Source: Porites lobata
Taxonomy: Eukaryota > Cnidaria > Anthozoa > Scleractinia > Poritidae
NCBI GenBank assembly: GCA_942486035.1
Contig: CALNXK010000161.1
Coordinates: 1-64,000 of the forward strand
Length of the DNA stretch: 64,000 nt
Direction: 5' to 3'
Within the stretch, counting starts at the first letter, position 1. Each line of letters begins with the position of its first letter. This document shows positions 56,801-63,312 of the stretch, in pieces. Below the pieces are notes generated by a model. It was not told where the DNA came from and ran no database searches. It worked only from the letters and a program-made list of their open reading frames with translations. Position numbers and translations under genes: made by a program.

Positions 56801-59673
56801 CATCGAGCGACTTTAAAACGGAAGGACATCTGTGAGCAGGAAATAAGTCAGCACAGAATTTGATTGTCGGCGAATTTCTGTAATCGTCCATCGTTCTGCT
56901 AGTGATAAGCTAGCCGTTGTTCACTCGTCTTGCTTGTTTCGGGCTGAGTCTTATTCCGGTCAAAGAGAGAGAAAGAGTGTCTGGCAAGGTTTCCAATCAA
57001 AGATTTGTGAACTCGTGTCTGGTAAAATCTCCAAGTGTTTCTATATACACTGTTGTACGCACCTTATAACTTCATCTGTGCTTAACGAGTGTCTTTTGGT
57101 CCATAACTTTCACTGAACCAACTGCTCCACAGAATATCACTGATAACACGTAACGCAAAAGAGTATCGAAGTATGACTGCACAATAAATGTCACAAAATC
57201 TACCTAACCGGTCCCTTCGAAATTTTCTGTCTTCATCACGTCATCATTACCTACCGATTCCTCGCGGCCCCTGTTCAAGCAAATCGAGATTTTTTCTACC
57301 ATACTGACTGTATATTACAACTGTAAGTACTTTCCTTGATATACGCGCGAGTTACTAGAGTGCCACCTCGGGATTGAACCTGCGGGGGCAATTATCCCCC
57401 CCCCCCACTCCCCGTGAGTTCCGAACGTGTCTGCAAGTCCGCAAGTCTGCAAGTCTGCAAGTCTGCAAGTCTGCAAGTCTGCAGGTCTGTAAGTCTGCAG
57501 GTCTGCGGTCTGCAAGTCTGCAGTCTGCGTTTGTCGCACACCGAAAGAAAGTACTGTCCCATAGCCCGGGGCTACTGGATTTTCCTATCGGGCTAGTGAA
57601 TTCTGTTTTTAACTTGCCCGACGGGCAAGTGATGTTTTATGAGGAATTTTAATAACAGAAGAACAAAACGTTTTTGGGGCTAGTTGAAATGATGATGTCT
57701 GGGCTAGTAAATGCTAGCTTCAGCTTGCCCGAATGGCAAGCTGTAAAAATGATTTTCTTTGCACCCTGCAATATTTATCTAAGTTAAACAATCCATTATT
57801 GCTCACCAGCTCAGAATATTTTGGCACTGTTGAGTGCTGGAACCAGTTGCATAGACACAACATAAATTAAGGACAAGGGAGAGAATCTTGAGTAGAGCAA
57901 CCAGGAACTCAGCAAGCAGCTCAGCTTGCCTTCTCATATATTAATAAGACAAAACGTTTACGAGAAAACCTTTGTAGGCATGAGCCGAACCAGTCCAGTT
58001 TAGTGGGCTAGCCGGGCATAATGAGCTGGCTTAACTTATACATGTATAAACAGGCCCTAAGAGTTCTGGTACAACTATAGTGCAGCCTTGATGATGGTAA
58101 TGATGGTGGTTGAGGAAAACAAGAACAATGCATGTGGACTGATTAAAATCAAACACAAGGAATTTACCAACCAAAACATAGTTATGGATTGAAGAAAATT
58201 GGCTACTTCCTCTACTATTGCATTTGAAACTGGTATTCAGCATAAAGAAATGCTGTTTATAAAACTGTATTTTGCAAAAATTCTGTTTAACCCCTTGGCT
58301 ACCAAGGACGTATAATTTTGTTTAGTAAAATCCAATTAGTGGTCTATTGCATTATAAATGCTGCGTTCTGATTAGTTGAGCTACTACTGGGCCATATGTT
58401 ATAGCCCACTAGTAGTGAAAAGTGCCGGCCTTGGCGGCTGAATCGCGTTTTGCTAGCTAAATTTGTTTTGTCTCAATATTTTTGACCAACTAGTTGGATT
58501 TTACTAAAACAGTTATCCCTCTCGCCCTCATGGGCTATTAACTCAGAGCCCATTCGGGATTGAGGAATAATCATTAAATACATCCTGTGTGAGGTCACTC
58601 AGCAACCAAGGACGTAATATATGTCTTCCAACATGAAATCACCAAAAGTCAGGTTGTTCAAGTTGCCTGAAGAAATGAACTCCGGTCTTTGAGAAAGGTC
58701 TGGTCAGTTGCTGGGTGTATTTGGCTCTGGTAGGCGAGGGGTTAACAATGACAAAGTGTACTACAAGGAACAAAGATTTTTGGAAACCCAAAAAAATTGG
58801 GTCAGATTCTTAACGTTCCTAAAAACCATTAAAATGGAGAAAAAAGAGGGATGACCTAGTGTTTTCAAATTAATTGCCTTAGACATAAAAGTTTAATCAG
58901 ATTCAGAGTCTATTAAAATCTTCAGTATAAATATTTAAATTGAAACTGGAAAATGAAAACTGCTTATATAAAAAAGACAACAATGCATGCAGGGAACAAA
59001 TTCAAAACATTTTTGGATTTTACAGCCCTCTAAAATGTTCCTTACCCAGTTACCGGTGGTAGAGGACAGTATATTAGAATAAAAGAAATATTTCGTCACC
59101 GTGACCATAACAAAAAGTTTACTGTCTTAAACAAGATTTATCACTTGTCAAATTCAAATAAACTTATATTATAAGCTTACATGTTTCACACAAGTTTCAT
59201 ATTTCTTCAAACTTAAATACATTGTCAGCGATACCTAACCATACAGCTACTGCTTAAAATTCTACATTATATATAGACGAATTCCAAAGAGGACAAAGAA
59301 ATCTAAGCTTATTGGAAATCGTTTTCCGCGAAACCTGCCATGTTTATAAATAACATTGGTGATCATAGAATATATCAATTATCGTAATTAAAAATCGAAC
59401 CTTATTAGATCTAAACACCTAAATCCGCTGTTATTAACACTAACCGCCAACGATCAAGCACTTTAGTTCCTTATTATGCAGCATAACATTCAACAATCAA
59501 CAAAAATCGAGTAAGTACCTAATGAAAAGTGAAAACAAAATGCTCACCTCCTCTAGCGATCCGACAGTGTTTCGACATAAGCTCATTGTTGATATGAAAT
59601 TGGAGGTTGTCGGGGACGAAACGTCCTCCCTAGCTTCGTCGAGGAAGCTTCTAACGCTTATTTTCTCAGGCAT
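30719..59673 (-). CDS. ASAP1: ASAP-type ArfGAP (BAR-PH-ArfGAP-ANK-SH3), 35 exons
   Basis: Exons, 5' to 3': 59548-59673, 55597-55669, 54439-54525, 53470-53504, 52851-52877, 52651-52725, 51578-51627, 51157-51232, 50634-50687, 50277-50362, 49728-49803, 47906-47989, 47102-47199, 45720-45789, 44905-44952, 44325-44364, 43563-43611, 43392-43464, 42554-42592, 42198-42270, 41230-41363, 40980-41068, 40798-40885, 40566-40658, 39820-39905, 39244-39365, 38596-38663, 38058-38126, 37522-37617, 36115-36446, 34559-35071, 34395-34468, 33472-33590, 31899-32027, 30719-30793. All junctions are GT/AG and every phase matches, giving 1141 aa (human ASAP1: 1129). ASAP proteins bind PI(4,5)P2 membranes through BAR-PH and stimulate GTP hydrolysis by Arf GTPases at adhesions and endocytic sites. 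The SH3 domain makes this ASAP1/2-type; ASAP3 lacks it. The start MPEKISVRSF aligns with the vertebrate N-terminus; an in-frame Met six codons upstream (59691) is possible. Confidence 0.97.
30870..31376. repeat. Repeat cluster in the last ASAP intron
   Basis: The block runs from TCCTCTATTGTGCCCC to CGAGGATTTACGGTA and contains many AAGCCC/AAGCCCCC words, plus the embedded palindrome at 31008-31074. A better-delimited relative is at 52075-52527. A purine-rich stretch with ACCAGGCTCCGCAGGGGAGG follows near 31510. Confidence 0.45.
32335..32541. mobile_element. Hairpin element with GC-rich arms
   Basis: Arms of roughly 90 bp are inverted copies: the outer ends are TAGACTACGAGTAGTCCCCC and its complement; the inner parts read GCGAAACGCGAGCGCGCGTG and CACCCCACGCGAGAAAAGGCG. 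The loop is about 30 bp. A solo arm of the same element lies at about 37885-37991. It lies in ASAP intron 33. Confidence 0.7.
33472..38126 (-). CDS. ASAP1: ASAP exons 28-33: proline-rich region
   Basis: Residues 674-1074. The two largest exons (30, 332 bp; 31, 513 bp) encode low-complexity sequence rich in Pro, Ser and Arg, with SH3-ligand-type motifs such as RRRAPVPP, PPPVPPVR, RRAPPVPPAPKR, APPLPMHRR and LPPPRPIK. Vertebrate ASAP1 uses this zone to bind Src and Crk-type SH3 domains; the same is inferred here. The exon 31 donor is GTCAGC, weaker than the others. Plus-strand ORFs across exon 31 are shadows. Confidence 0.9.
33741..33919. mobile_element. Dispersed TIR element copy
   Basis: It contains TTTTGACATGACGTCAAGG, AACAATGAAACAGCGGCC, a stretch near ATTGAACAATTTTCTTTTAC and CCAAGTGAATGAATACGATC, the same order of words as 36706-36858. 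It lies in ASAP intron 32. Just downstream, at about 34020-34110, two TTTTCCCGCGCTT words occur; similar words near 38820-38880 suggest they are repeat-borne. Confidence 0.45.
35266..35633. mobile_element. MITE with CCGTATTTATTCG ends, TA duplication
   Basis: CCGTATTTATTCG at the left and CGAATAAATACGG at the right are perfect inverted copies, flanked by TA on both sides (35264-35265 and 35634-35635). The subterminal regions repeat GGGCGCTTATT many times. No ORF. It lies in ASAP intron 30. Confidence 0.75.
35787..35965. mobile_element. TIR element (GAAACAGAGGCTT family), copy 1
   Basis: It contains AAGCCTCTGTTTCAAAGCGA on the left and, inverted, TTTTGCAGTTAGCCTC with GTGAGAGTTTTTGGAACTCG on the right. 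Copy 2 at 37704-37878 has the same structure and a fragment lies at about 8570-8620. It lies in ASAP intron 30. Confidence 0.5.
36706..36858. mobile_element. TIR element with GATCGTTTTCAC ends
   Basis: GATCGTTTTCAC at the left is mirrored by GTGAGTGAAAACGATC at the right. The interior holds two GCGGCCAT words separated by an A run. Related copies lie at 10721-11354 and 33741-33919, and another partial copy follows from about 36880. It lies in ASAP intron 29. Confidence 0.6.
37080..37165 (-). repeat. tRNA-like SINE head
   Basis: On the minus strand the sequence reads like a decayed tRNA, with CCTCGATGGTGTAGTTGATA (A-box region) and GACCCGGGTTCAAAGC (B box) about 40 bp apart. The 5' and 3' acceptor halves do not pair, so it is not a functional tRNA. 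Confidence 0.45.
37704..37878. mobile_element. TIR element (GAAACAGAGGCTT family), copy 2
   Basis: The left end GGCCATTTCCAGGTTGCC is mirrored by GGAACTCGAAAGTGGCC at the right. Inner words CTTCGCACTTAGCCTCGC and TTTTGCACTTAGCCTCGC are inverted copies. It lies in ASAP intron 28 and is followed directly by the solo arm of the 32335-32541 hairpin family (37885-37991). Confidence 0.6.
38211..38416. repeat. GCAAACGGACGCAAC repeat, copy 1
   Basis: Words TGCAAACGGACGCAAC, CCCAACATTGTTGG and GCGTCCGTTTCCACA alternate in both orientations, giving a multi-palindromic block ending GCGTCCGCTTGCAC. A second copy lies at 63175-63312. It lies in ASAP intron 27. Confidence 0.6.
38596..40658 (-). CDS. ASAP1: ASAP exons 24-27: ankyrin repeats
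   Basis: Residues 551-673. The linker ELHQAVKSKDILAVLQAFAE leads into three ankyrin-type units: NATALHVAVEQEDLTSLHIV, GNTALHVASLSSKTECMRVL and GKTPMDIAKGTGHAEAIEL. They pack against the ArfGAP domain in the known ASAP structures. Exon boundaries fall between repeats. Confidence 0.93.
40047..40165 (+). repeat. Degenerate minisatellite, about 15-22-bp units
   Basis: Units of the type GTCGTTTCGCTGCAAA recur about seven times, with the first half (GTCGTT, GTTGTT, GTCATT, GTTTTT) and the second half (CGCCGCACAAT, CGCTACAAA, CGCTGCAA, CGTTGCAAA, CGCCACAA) both varying. It lies in ASAP intron 24. Confidence 0.6.
40798..42592 (-). CDS. ASAP1: ASAP exons 19-23: ArfGAP zinc-finger domain
   Basis: Residues 410-550. 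The zinc module is complete: Cys440 and Cys443, a 16-residue gap, then Cys460 and Cys463 (C-x2-C-x16-C-x2-C). It is followed by SGIHRDMG with the catalytic arginine finger Arg468 (equivalent to Arg497 of mouse ASAP1). Exons 22-23 supply GNGGFNEIMEA and KEFIRAKYIQHKYA. All catalytic residues are present, so the GAP should be active. Confidence 0.95.
41720..41945. mobile_element. Palindromic repeat in ASAP intron 20
   Basis: Two hairpins are visible: GCAAACCCTCGACTTCG with its mirror CGGGTTTGC at about 41729-41762, and ATTATTCCACGAG..CTCATATCCAACGAGC with near mirror copies between about 41838 and 41932. It is probably one element of about 0.2-0.4 kb; the outer ends were not fixed. Confidence 0.45.
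42655..42790. repeat. Dispersed repeat, copy 2 of 3
   Basis: It contains the same word order as 490-600: AACAACAAT, a GCATG-containing palindromic segment, CGCTTTTTTGTACATTTC, then CCGTC and GCACGACTACGAC. It lies in ASAP intron 18. Confidence 0.5.
42884..43212. mobile_element. TIR element carrying a THAP-like remnant
   Basis: Long terminal inverted repeats (about 65 bp) begin TTTTTACCGATACGGCGG on the left and end CCGCCGTATCGGTAAAAA on the right, and include a mirrored GCCCAGGGGGCATGAGCAC. Between them, 43027-43124 encodes a peptide resembling the start of a THAP zinc finger, interrupted by a frame error. It lies in ASAP intron 18 on the opposite strand to the gene. Confidence 0.65.
43027..43124 (+). 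pseudogene. THAP-like zinc-finger fragment inside a MITE
   Basis: From 43040 the frame reads RCAVFGCNNDRLFPE, then KYIVKDHI, and stops at TGA (43122-43124). A C-x4-C pair with NNDR matches the start of THAP domains (C-x2-4-C..C-x2-H), which bind DNA in P-element-type transposases and host THAP proteins. The only nearby ATG (43027) is out of frame because of the length of an A6 run, and the later Cys/His are missing. It is a broken fragment, perhaps of the parental transposase. Confidence 0.45.
43392..47199 (-). CDS. ASAP1: ASAP exons 13-18: PH domain
   Basis: Residues 284-409. The domain opens at KAGFLLKRSEGIRKVWQKR, continues through strand words TLNLLVCQVK and RTYLFQADNEADLE, and ends with the C-terminal helix WVHVLNNSR, whose Trp386 is the near-invariant PH tryptophan. 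In ASAP1 this domain binds PI(4,5)P2 and is needed for GAP activity; the same role is inferred here. Confidence 0.93.
43964..44137. mobile_element. MITE with CAGTCGACTCCCG ends, TA duplication
   Basis: CAGTCGACTCCCGATAATTCG at the left and a mirrored CGAGTTACTGGGAGTCGACTG at the right are inverted copies flanked by TA (43962-43963 and 44138-44139). It is the same family as 11823-12244; 174 bp. It lies in ASAP intron 16. Confidence 0.7.
46389..46576. mobile_element. MITE with 42-bp TIRs, TA duplication
   Basis: The left arm ATAGACCTATTCGGCTAA continues through CAATGTTGTACCCAATTC; the right arm is an almost perfect mirror. TA flanks both ends (46387-46388 and 46577-46578). The middle of about 100 bp is AT-rich and unique. 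It lies in ASAP intron 13. Confidence 0.75.
46819..46955. mobile_element. Hairpin MITE, TTA duplication (Harbinger-like)
   Basis: The left arm GGGCCTGTTTACATGGAGTG and the right arm ending CACTCCATGTAAACAGGGTC are mirrors; further in, AAACAAAAGAAACC-type words also pair. TTA flanks both ends (46816-46818 and 46956-46958), the duplication typical of PIF/Harbinger elements. It lies in ASAP intron 13. Confidence 0.65.
47906..59673 (-). CDS. ASAP1: ASAP exons 1-12: N-terminus and BAR domain
   Basis: Residues 1-283. Exon 1 gives the conserved start and CRNTVGSLEE. Exons 2-12 give the helical BAR dimer that senses curvature; clear anchors are PLDTLLKGDLKDVKG (exon 6), KPFDKAWKDYEAK (exon 7), ERRYFQLQMCE (exon 9) and VNEIKIKKGVDLAQHL (exon 10). 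Exons 4 (35 bp) and 5 (27 bp) are microexons placed by frame and similarity to human ASAP1. Exon 12 is rich in charged heptad-like residues (QQDEERKELIELRNEI). Confidence 0.93.
49095..49615. mobile_element. Nested TIR elements in ASAP intron 11
   Basis: An outer pair of ends, TCTATGTTCATACTATACTGG (from 49245) and its near mirror ending ATGAACATAGTC (49612), encloses a palindrome at about 49305-49545 whose two arms each contain ACTACCCAGATCTGG or its near copy and end in AAATGACGTCTGAGAAATGA words. The preceding 49095-49240 resembles the element at 21684-22131. At least one insertion into another is implied. Confidence 0.55.
49950..50010. repeat. GAT/GGT microsatellite
   Basis: A run of GAT triplets is followed by GGT/AGT triplets. 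A second GGT/AGT-rich tract at about 50796-50858 lies two introns upstream in the gene. Both are in ASAP introns; the poly-valine ORF over the second is an artefact. Confidence 0.7.
52075..52527. mobile_element. TIR element (TAAATCCTCTATTAAGCCC family)
   Basis: The left end CATAAATCTTCTATTAAGCC is mirrored at the right by CTTAATAGAGGATTTACC. The subterminal zones are C-rich with repeated AAGCCC words on both sides. A decayed relative is at 30870-31376. It lies in ASAP intron 6. Confidence 0.6.
53620..53755. mobile_element. Foldback-family fragment
   Basis: Words GTAGCCCTGAATAGGGCTG, GACAGTGACTGACATTTCGG and GTAAAAGTGAGTTGTATCACG match one arm end of the 3433-4500 foldback. It ends just before the 656-bp insertion bounded by the exon 3 donor duplication. 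It lies in ASAP intron 3. Confidence 0.6.
53774..54429. mobile_element. 656-bp insertion flanked by a 17-bp direct duplication
   Basis: The 17-mer GAGCCTCACCTATTCCA occurs at 53757-53773 and again at 54430-54446. The second copy spans the 3' end of ASAP exon 3 and its GTGAGG donor (minus strand). The intervening 656 bp look like an insertion with its target-site duplication. A T-run lies near the right end (about 54390-54418). No ORF or terminal inverted repeat was recognised. Confidence 0.5.
54568..54739. mobile_element. Palindromic element in ASAP intron 2
   Basis: The left arm ATAGCATGATTTGTAGTGAT followed by ATTTGGCATAAA is mirrored at the right by TTTATGCCAAATATCATG then CACAAATCATGCTAT. 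The inner words TTTCAAAATTGT and ACAATTTTGAAATATCAC also mirror. It begins about 40 bp upstream of exon 3. Confidence 0.65.
55811..56116 (+). repeat. TAACGG array in ASAP intron 1
   Basis: The word TAACG occurs 18 times on the plus strand in about 285 bp, 12 of them TAACGG, and once inverted (CCGTTA). CTAACGGATGA followed by AAAACGTTCTAACG recurs at 55923 and 55986 (63-bp period), and a shorter unit ending GGACTTTTAAC is repeated at about 56061-56116. AACGG fits the Myb recognition element (YAACKG). The array starts about 140 bp from exon 2. Confidence 0.7.
56513..57543. mobile_element. MULE-like element with 9-bp duplication and 8-mer arrays
   Basis: The element starts CGGTGTGCGACAAACGCAGA and ends with the exact mirror, and is flanked by a perfect direct repeat AAAGAAAGT (56504-56512 and 57544-57552). 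Just inside each end is an array of the octamer GCAGACTT (left, about 56527-56580) or its mirror AAGTCTGC (right, about 57427-57530). The interior has no transposase, only a short acidic stretch near 56768 (SESSEEEDEWDH). A 9-bp duplication is typical of Mutator-like elements. Confidence 0.75.
57560..57760. repeat. Repeat with two GGGCTAGT / TTGCCCG units
   Basis: Two units, at about 57590-57645 and 57698-57755, each carry GGGCTAGT followed some 30 bp later by a small hairpin: CTTGCCCGACGGGCAAG in the first and CTTGCCCGAATGGCAAG in the second. No ORF of note. It lies in ASAP intron 1. Confidence 0.45.
58287..58747. mobile_element. Two nested TIR elements in ASAP intron 1
   Basis: Outer ends TTAACCCCTTGGCTACC and TAGGCGAGGGGTTAA are imperfect mirrors. 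Inside, about 58320-58508 is a second palindromic unit with ends TTTAGTAAAATCCAATTAG and AACTAGTTGGATTTTACTAAA. The outer word ACCAAGGACGTA recurs on both sides of the inner element. Confidence 0.55.
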
Positions 59674-60130
59674 GGTTGATGTTTTTGCCAAGTGATGTGT
59701 TCTAACAACTCATTTCGGTAGCATTTTTACGGCGAACTTCCGAGGATTTCGATCGAAAGGTTCCGGCGAATTATGCGGTTAGTGTCCAGGCCCAAACTGC
59801 CGGTCACTCCTACCACGTACTTACCGCATTATATTCCGACCAACCCAAACAAGGATCGAAGATTTATGACCAGGAACAGGAAAACATGAGCTCTAGTGTC
59901 AGGGGAAATAATACTTACTCATTATCAGAAGGATCTGCTGAGAATACTAAAGGTTCTTTTCGTTACAGGTACTTCCTGTCTCTCTTAAGCGCACGAAAAG
60001 CGGAAGAGGGGTAGCAAGTATTTGAAAATCTCAACTGAAAATTCTCCCGAGCCGAGCACGGCGAGCAGACATGTTCCGCCACGTTGCTTTGTCAATCTTT
60101 GCAGTTTCGATTTCTGAAACTTATCCCAGA
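59674..60130 (-). promoter_or_regulatory. Presumed 5' UTR and promoter zone of ASAP
   Basis: This is the stretch directly upstream of the first coding exon. It contains no recognisable repeat and no obvious TATA box. The transcription start cannot be placed from sequence alone, and an additional upstream non-coding exon is possible. Confidence 0.35.
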
Positions 60131-60145
60131 CAATTGTCCCTCTTC

Positions 60146-60297
60146 AGGCCCCGGTTGTTTAAAAGTTGGATAGCGCTATCCACCGGATAAATAGCTATCC
60201 GCGCGCAGCGGATGAGACCAATTGCGTTATCCACTAGACAGGGATTTTTCCAATGGATAGCGCTATCCACCTCTTAAGCAACTGGCCCCAGGTTGTT
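60146..60297. mobile_element. Palindromic MITE with GGATAGCGCTATCC cores
   Basis: The perfect 14-bp palindrome GGATAGCGCTATCC occurs twice, at about 60169 and 60258. The outer arms AGGCCCCGGTTGTTTAAA and CTTAAGCAACTGGCCCCAGG are mirrors. A partial relative near 61440-61510 has GCGGCCAGTTGTTCAAAA. Confidence 0.6.
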
Positions 60298-61897
60298 AGG
60301 GTGAAGAATCTTCTTCCGTGGTTTCCAGTTTCTCTTGCCGGCTCCTGAGGCATGCGCACAACTTTGCGTTGCAGGCGTAGACAGGGGAGGGGGAGGGAGG
60401 GAAAAGGGTGAGGGGATTGGGAGAAAAGTCCCCACGGCAAGAACACTGAGAAGGCTTACACGAAAATGAAGAACAACTGGAAAAAAAAAACAAGAACAAA
60501 ACAAAGAGTATCAAATATTTTTCCGATTTTCAGCTTGCAAAACAAGACTTTTTCCAGTCAGCCCCGGTGGAAGGTTTGCTTCAGAATGGAAATTTTAGGC
60601 AAATGCATATTCTCAAGACAGGATAAAGCTTTATCGTCTCTTGATATTCTACAGTTCGTATGGATCAGTTTACTCTTTTTCTTACCCTGAGTATTCAGGA
60701 AGTTTACTAATGAAGGATTACACAAGACCCCGCGCTTCTTACTAGCCAATTTTTCGCTGTCAGTACTATCCTGTCGTTGTGGTTTGCTTTAAAATTGATA
60801 TTCTTACCAAGAGGCTGCGTTCCTTTCGGTCAGCGACAGGAATAGGTACCCCTGGGGATGAGGTTGTTCTTGAGATTAGCCGTCTTTTCTTTCGCCTAAA
60901 ACTTGCACTCGTAAACGTAAATTACGTTTTTGCTCATTTCAATAAAGTTTTTAAAAAGGTTAAAGGCCCGCATGTAGAATAAACAGAGAGGATGACCATT
61001 AATTTTTTTTGAATAAATGTTTTCGTCATAACTGTTGTTCATATTTCTTATATATATTTTAGCAAAGTAGCTTTTTTAGAAAGAATTTGTTTTCATCTAC
61101 CTTTGGCTTTTTGTTTTCATTTTTTTTTTGGCCAAAGCATCTCATTTTGCACGGGCGTTTATCATTATTGGCCAGTTTAGTTTTTGAACATAACCTTACA
61201 GTATCAAACTGAATTTCCAACTCAGAAATGCGTTGATAGTATTTATAGAGTAACGACTTGCCGTTTTTTCATTAAACCCCTGCCCAAAACAACAGGAAAA
61301 CTCAATTGGCTTCTGTCTTCTCTCCCTTGTGGATTATGCCTAATTTTGACCGAGAAGGCCTCGGGAGACGCCGCGTTGACAACTTTCTTCTACAGGATAA
61401 ATCTTTTACATTCTACATATATTGGCCCGGCCACAGCTGCGGCCAGTTGTTCAAAAGCGGCATAGCGCAATCCAGCAGACAAATCAATATCTAAGGGATA
61501 AGTACTAGGGAAACCAATTTCACTACCCACTTGATAGAGAAATTTCATTCTGTTCTGAGAGCGTTCATTATCCTTGCACCTTAAACAAATGGGGTCAGAT
61601 ATATATGACAAGTCCTTACTAAACCGATATTTACATTGTATCAGTCATCAGAATATTACTCGATCTAGCCCATGCATTTCTAACATCTTATGACCTCTCT
61701 TAGTATCACTCTTGAAATTCTTTGCTGGGGTCATTCACAAATGGACAACATATTTTGTTTGGTCAAGAGTGTCCAATGAGCAATATCAATACCATACAAT
61801 ATCAGTTATCTATTCATGATCATTAGCGGTGGAAAAAATAAAAATCTCTCAACCCCCAACTATTAGACCACTACTACTAAGAGGCCGTGCCGCAGCT

Positions 61898-62160
61898 CGA
61901 AAATTGGACGAAAAAATGGATTTGAACAAATTTGCTCCTTGCAAATATGCCGTAAATTTGTAACAACCAGAGGAGTAAATATGGGGCAAAGATGGTAAAT
62001 GACACATTTGCATACCAAAAAACAGGGGTGTAAATAACTGGGCAAATGTGGCATTTAACGTCTTTGCCCAGATTTACTCCTCAGTTTTTACAAACGTGCG
62101 GAGTCTTTGCAAGGAGCAAACTTGTGCAAACGATCCATTTTTCGTCCAGTGGGACAATTT
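61898..62160. mobile_element. Palindromic element, about 260 bp
   Basis: Arms of roughly 100 bp mirror each other: the left has AAATTGGACGAAAAAATGGA and TTTGCTCCTTGCAAA; the right has TTTGCAAGGAGCAAA and TCCATTTTTCGTCCAGTGGG. Further in, GAGGAGTAAATATGGGGCAA pairs with a TTGCCCAGATTTACTCCTC segment. No ORF. Confidence 0.6.
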
Positions 62161-63174
62161 TCCATTTTGCTGCCTCGAAGAGATGCAAGGCAGTGGGATA
62201 AACCTAGATTATAGACGGGACGTGTTCTATGCCTTTTTTTTAATACTGGCAAAAGCTGCTTCATCCTCTCTTGATACTGGTAATTTTTCTCCGAAAGCCG
62301 GTGAATGACGAAAAAAATTAGAGTGCTGTTTATAAATACTTTTTTCGGTTCAACCCCATGCTCTATTGATGAAATGGCATTAATCCTATTAACTAATTGT
62401 AAAGAAGGCGGATAAACTTCTAATCTGCATTCCCACCTTGTAAAAGAAGTTAAAGCTGGTAATTAAAATACTTTGTAAGGTGGGTTTCTGAAATCTAAAA
62501 AGAATCTAAAACCCCAAATTAATCGGGGCGTGTGGTAGTTCTCAGCTATAATTAATCATACTAATCACAAATATCAGAAAAACCTTCTCTTTGCATGAGT
62601 CCGAGGGTAAACATGTTTTTGGACCGCGGTGACACTATCAAAATGCCCTGAATTCAACTGACCAATATATCAATAAACGATTATATACCTTTTAACTATC
62701 TCCGGACTTGCTCTTGTAAAACTCTGCCTTCTCTTTGGTTCATGGGAGTGAAAAACAAGAATTTATTAAATTCTAAGCAAAAAATAGTACTGTGAAATAA
62801 GTTAAACTAAATGACAAATACAAAGTGAAAAGAAGATCTCAAAAACCTAAAACGGTTCACATGGGTGATTGTGCGACCACCCTTAGCGCCTTTTGGTGGG
62901 AGCTGCGCTGTCCGCGCATTGCTTAGCGCATTGCCCCCTGTTTGACCCCCGCATGCGCCCTAACTGAAACGTCAAACGAAAATACGAAGATTAAAACTGA
63001 GTGCCGTCCACGGTCTACAAATAGAGAAGATCAGATAATTTCAATCAAACCGGTTTTTGTCAAGAAGTCTTAAAAACTAAGCCGACACTATAAGAATCTT
63101 TTCGTTACTTTTCCTTCTTATCTTAATCAAGTTGTAATTTTCTTAAGTCGTATCTATAAAGGTGATAAAGTTCC

Positions 63175-63312
63175 GTGCAAACGGACGCAACATTGTTGGA
63201 TATTACATGTTGCGTCCGTTTACAACCATGTTGCATGTTGCTGCGTGTTCTTGGGAGTTGTTGCGGCAAAGTTTGAAATCGGTCAAACGGACACATTAAC
63301 TCCCAACTCTTA
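63175..63312. repeat. GCAAACGGACGCAAC repeat, copy 2
   Basis: It starts GTGCAAACGGACGCAAC, continues with ATTGTTGGATATTAC and a mirrored GTTGCGTCCGTTTAC, and ends in ACTCCCAACTC. It matches the layout of 38211-38416. Confidence 0.6.

Noticed and set aside
57315..57652. ORFs with repeated LQTADLQT / SASLQVCK peptides
   Set aside because: They are translations of the tandem octamer in the right end of the element 56513-57543.
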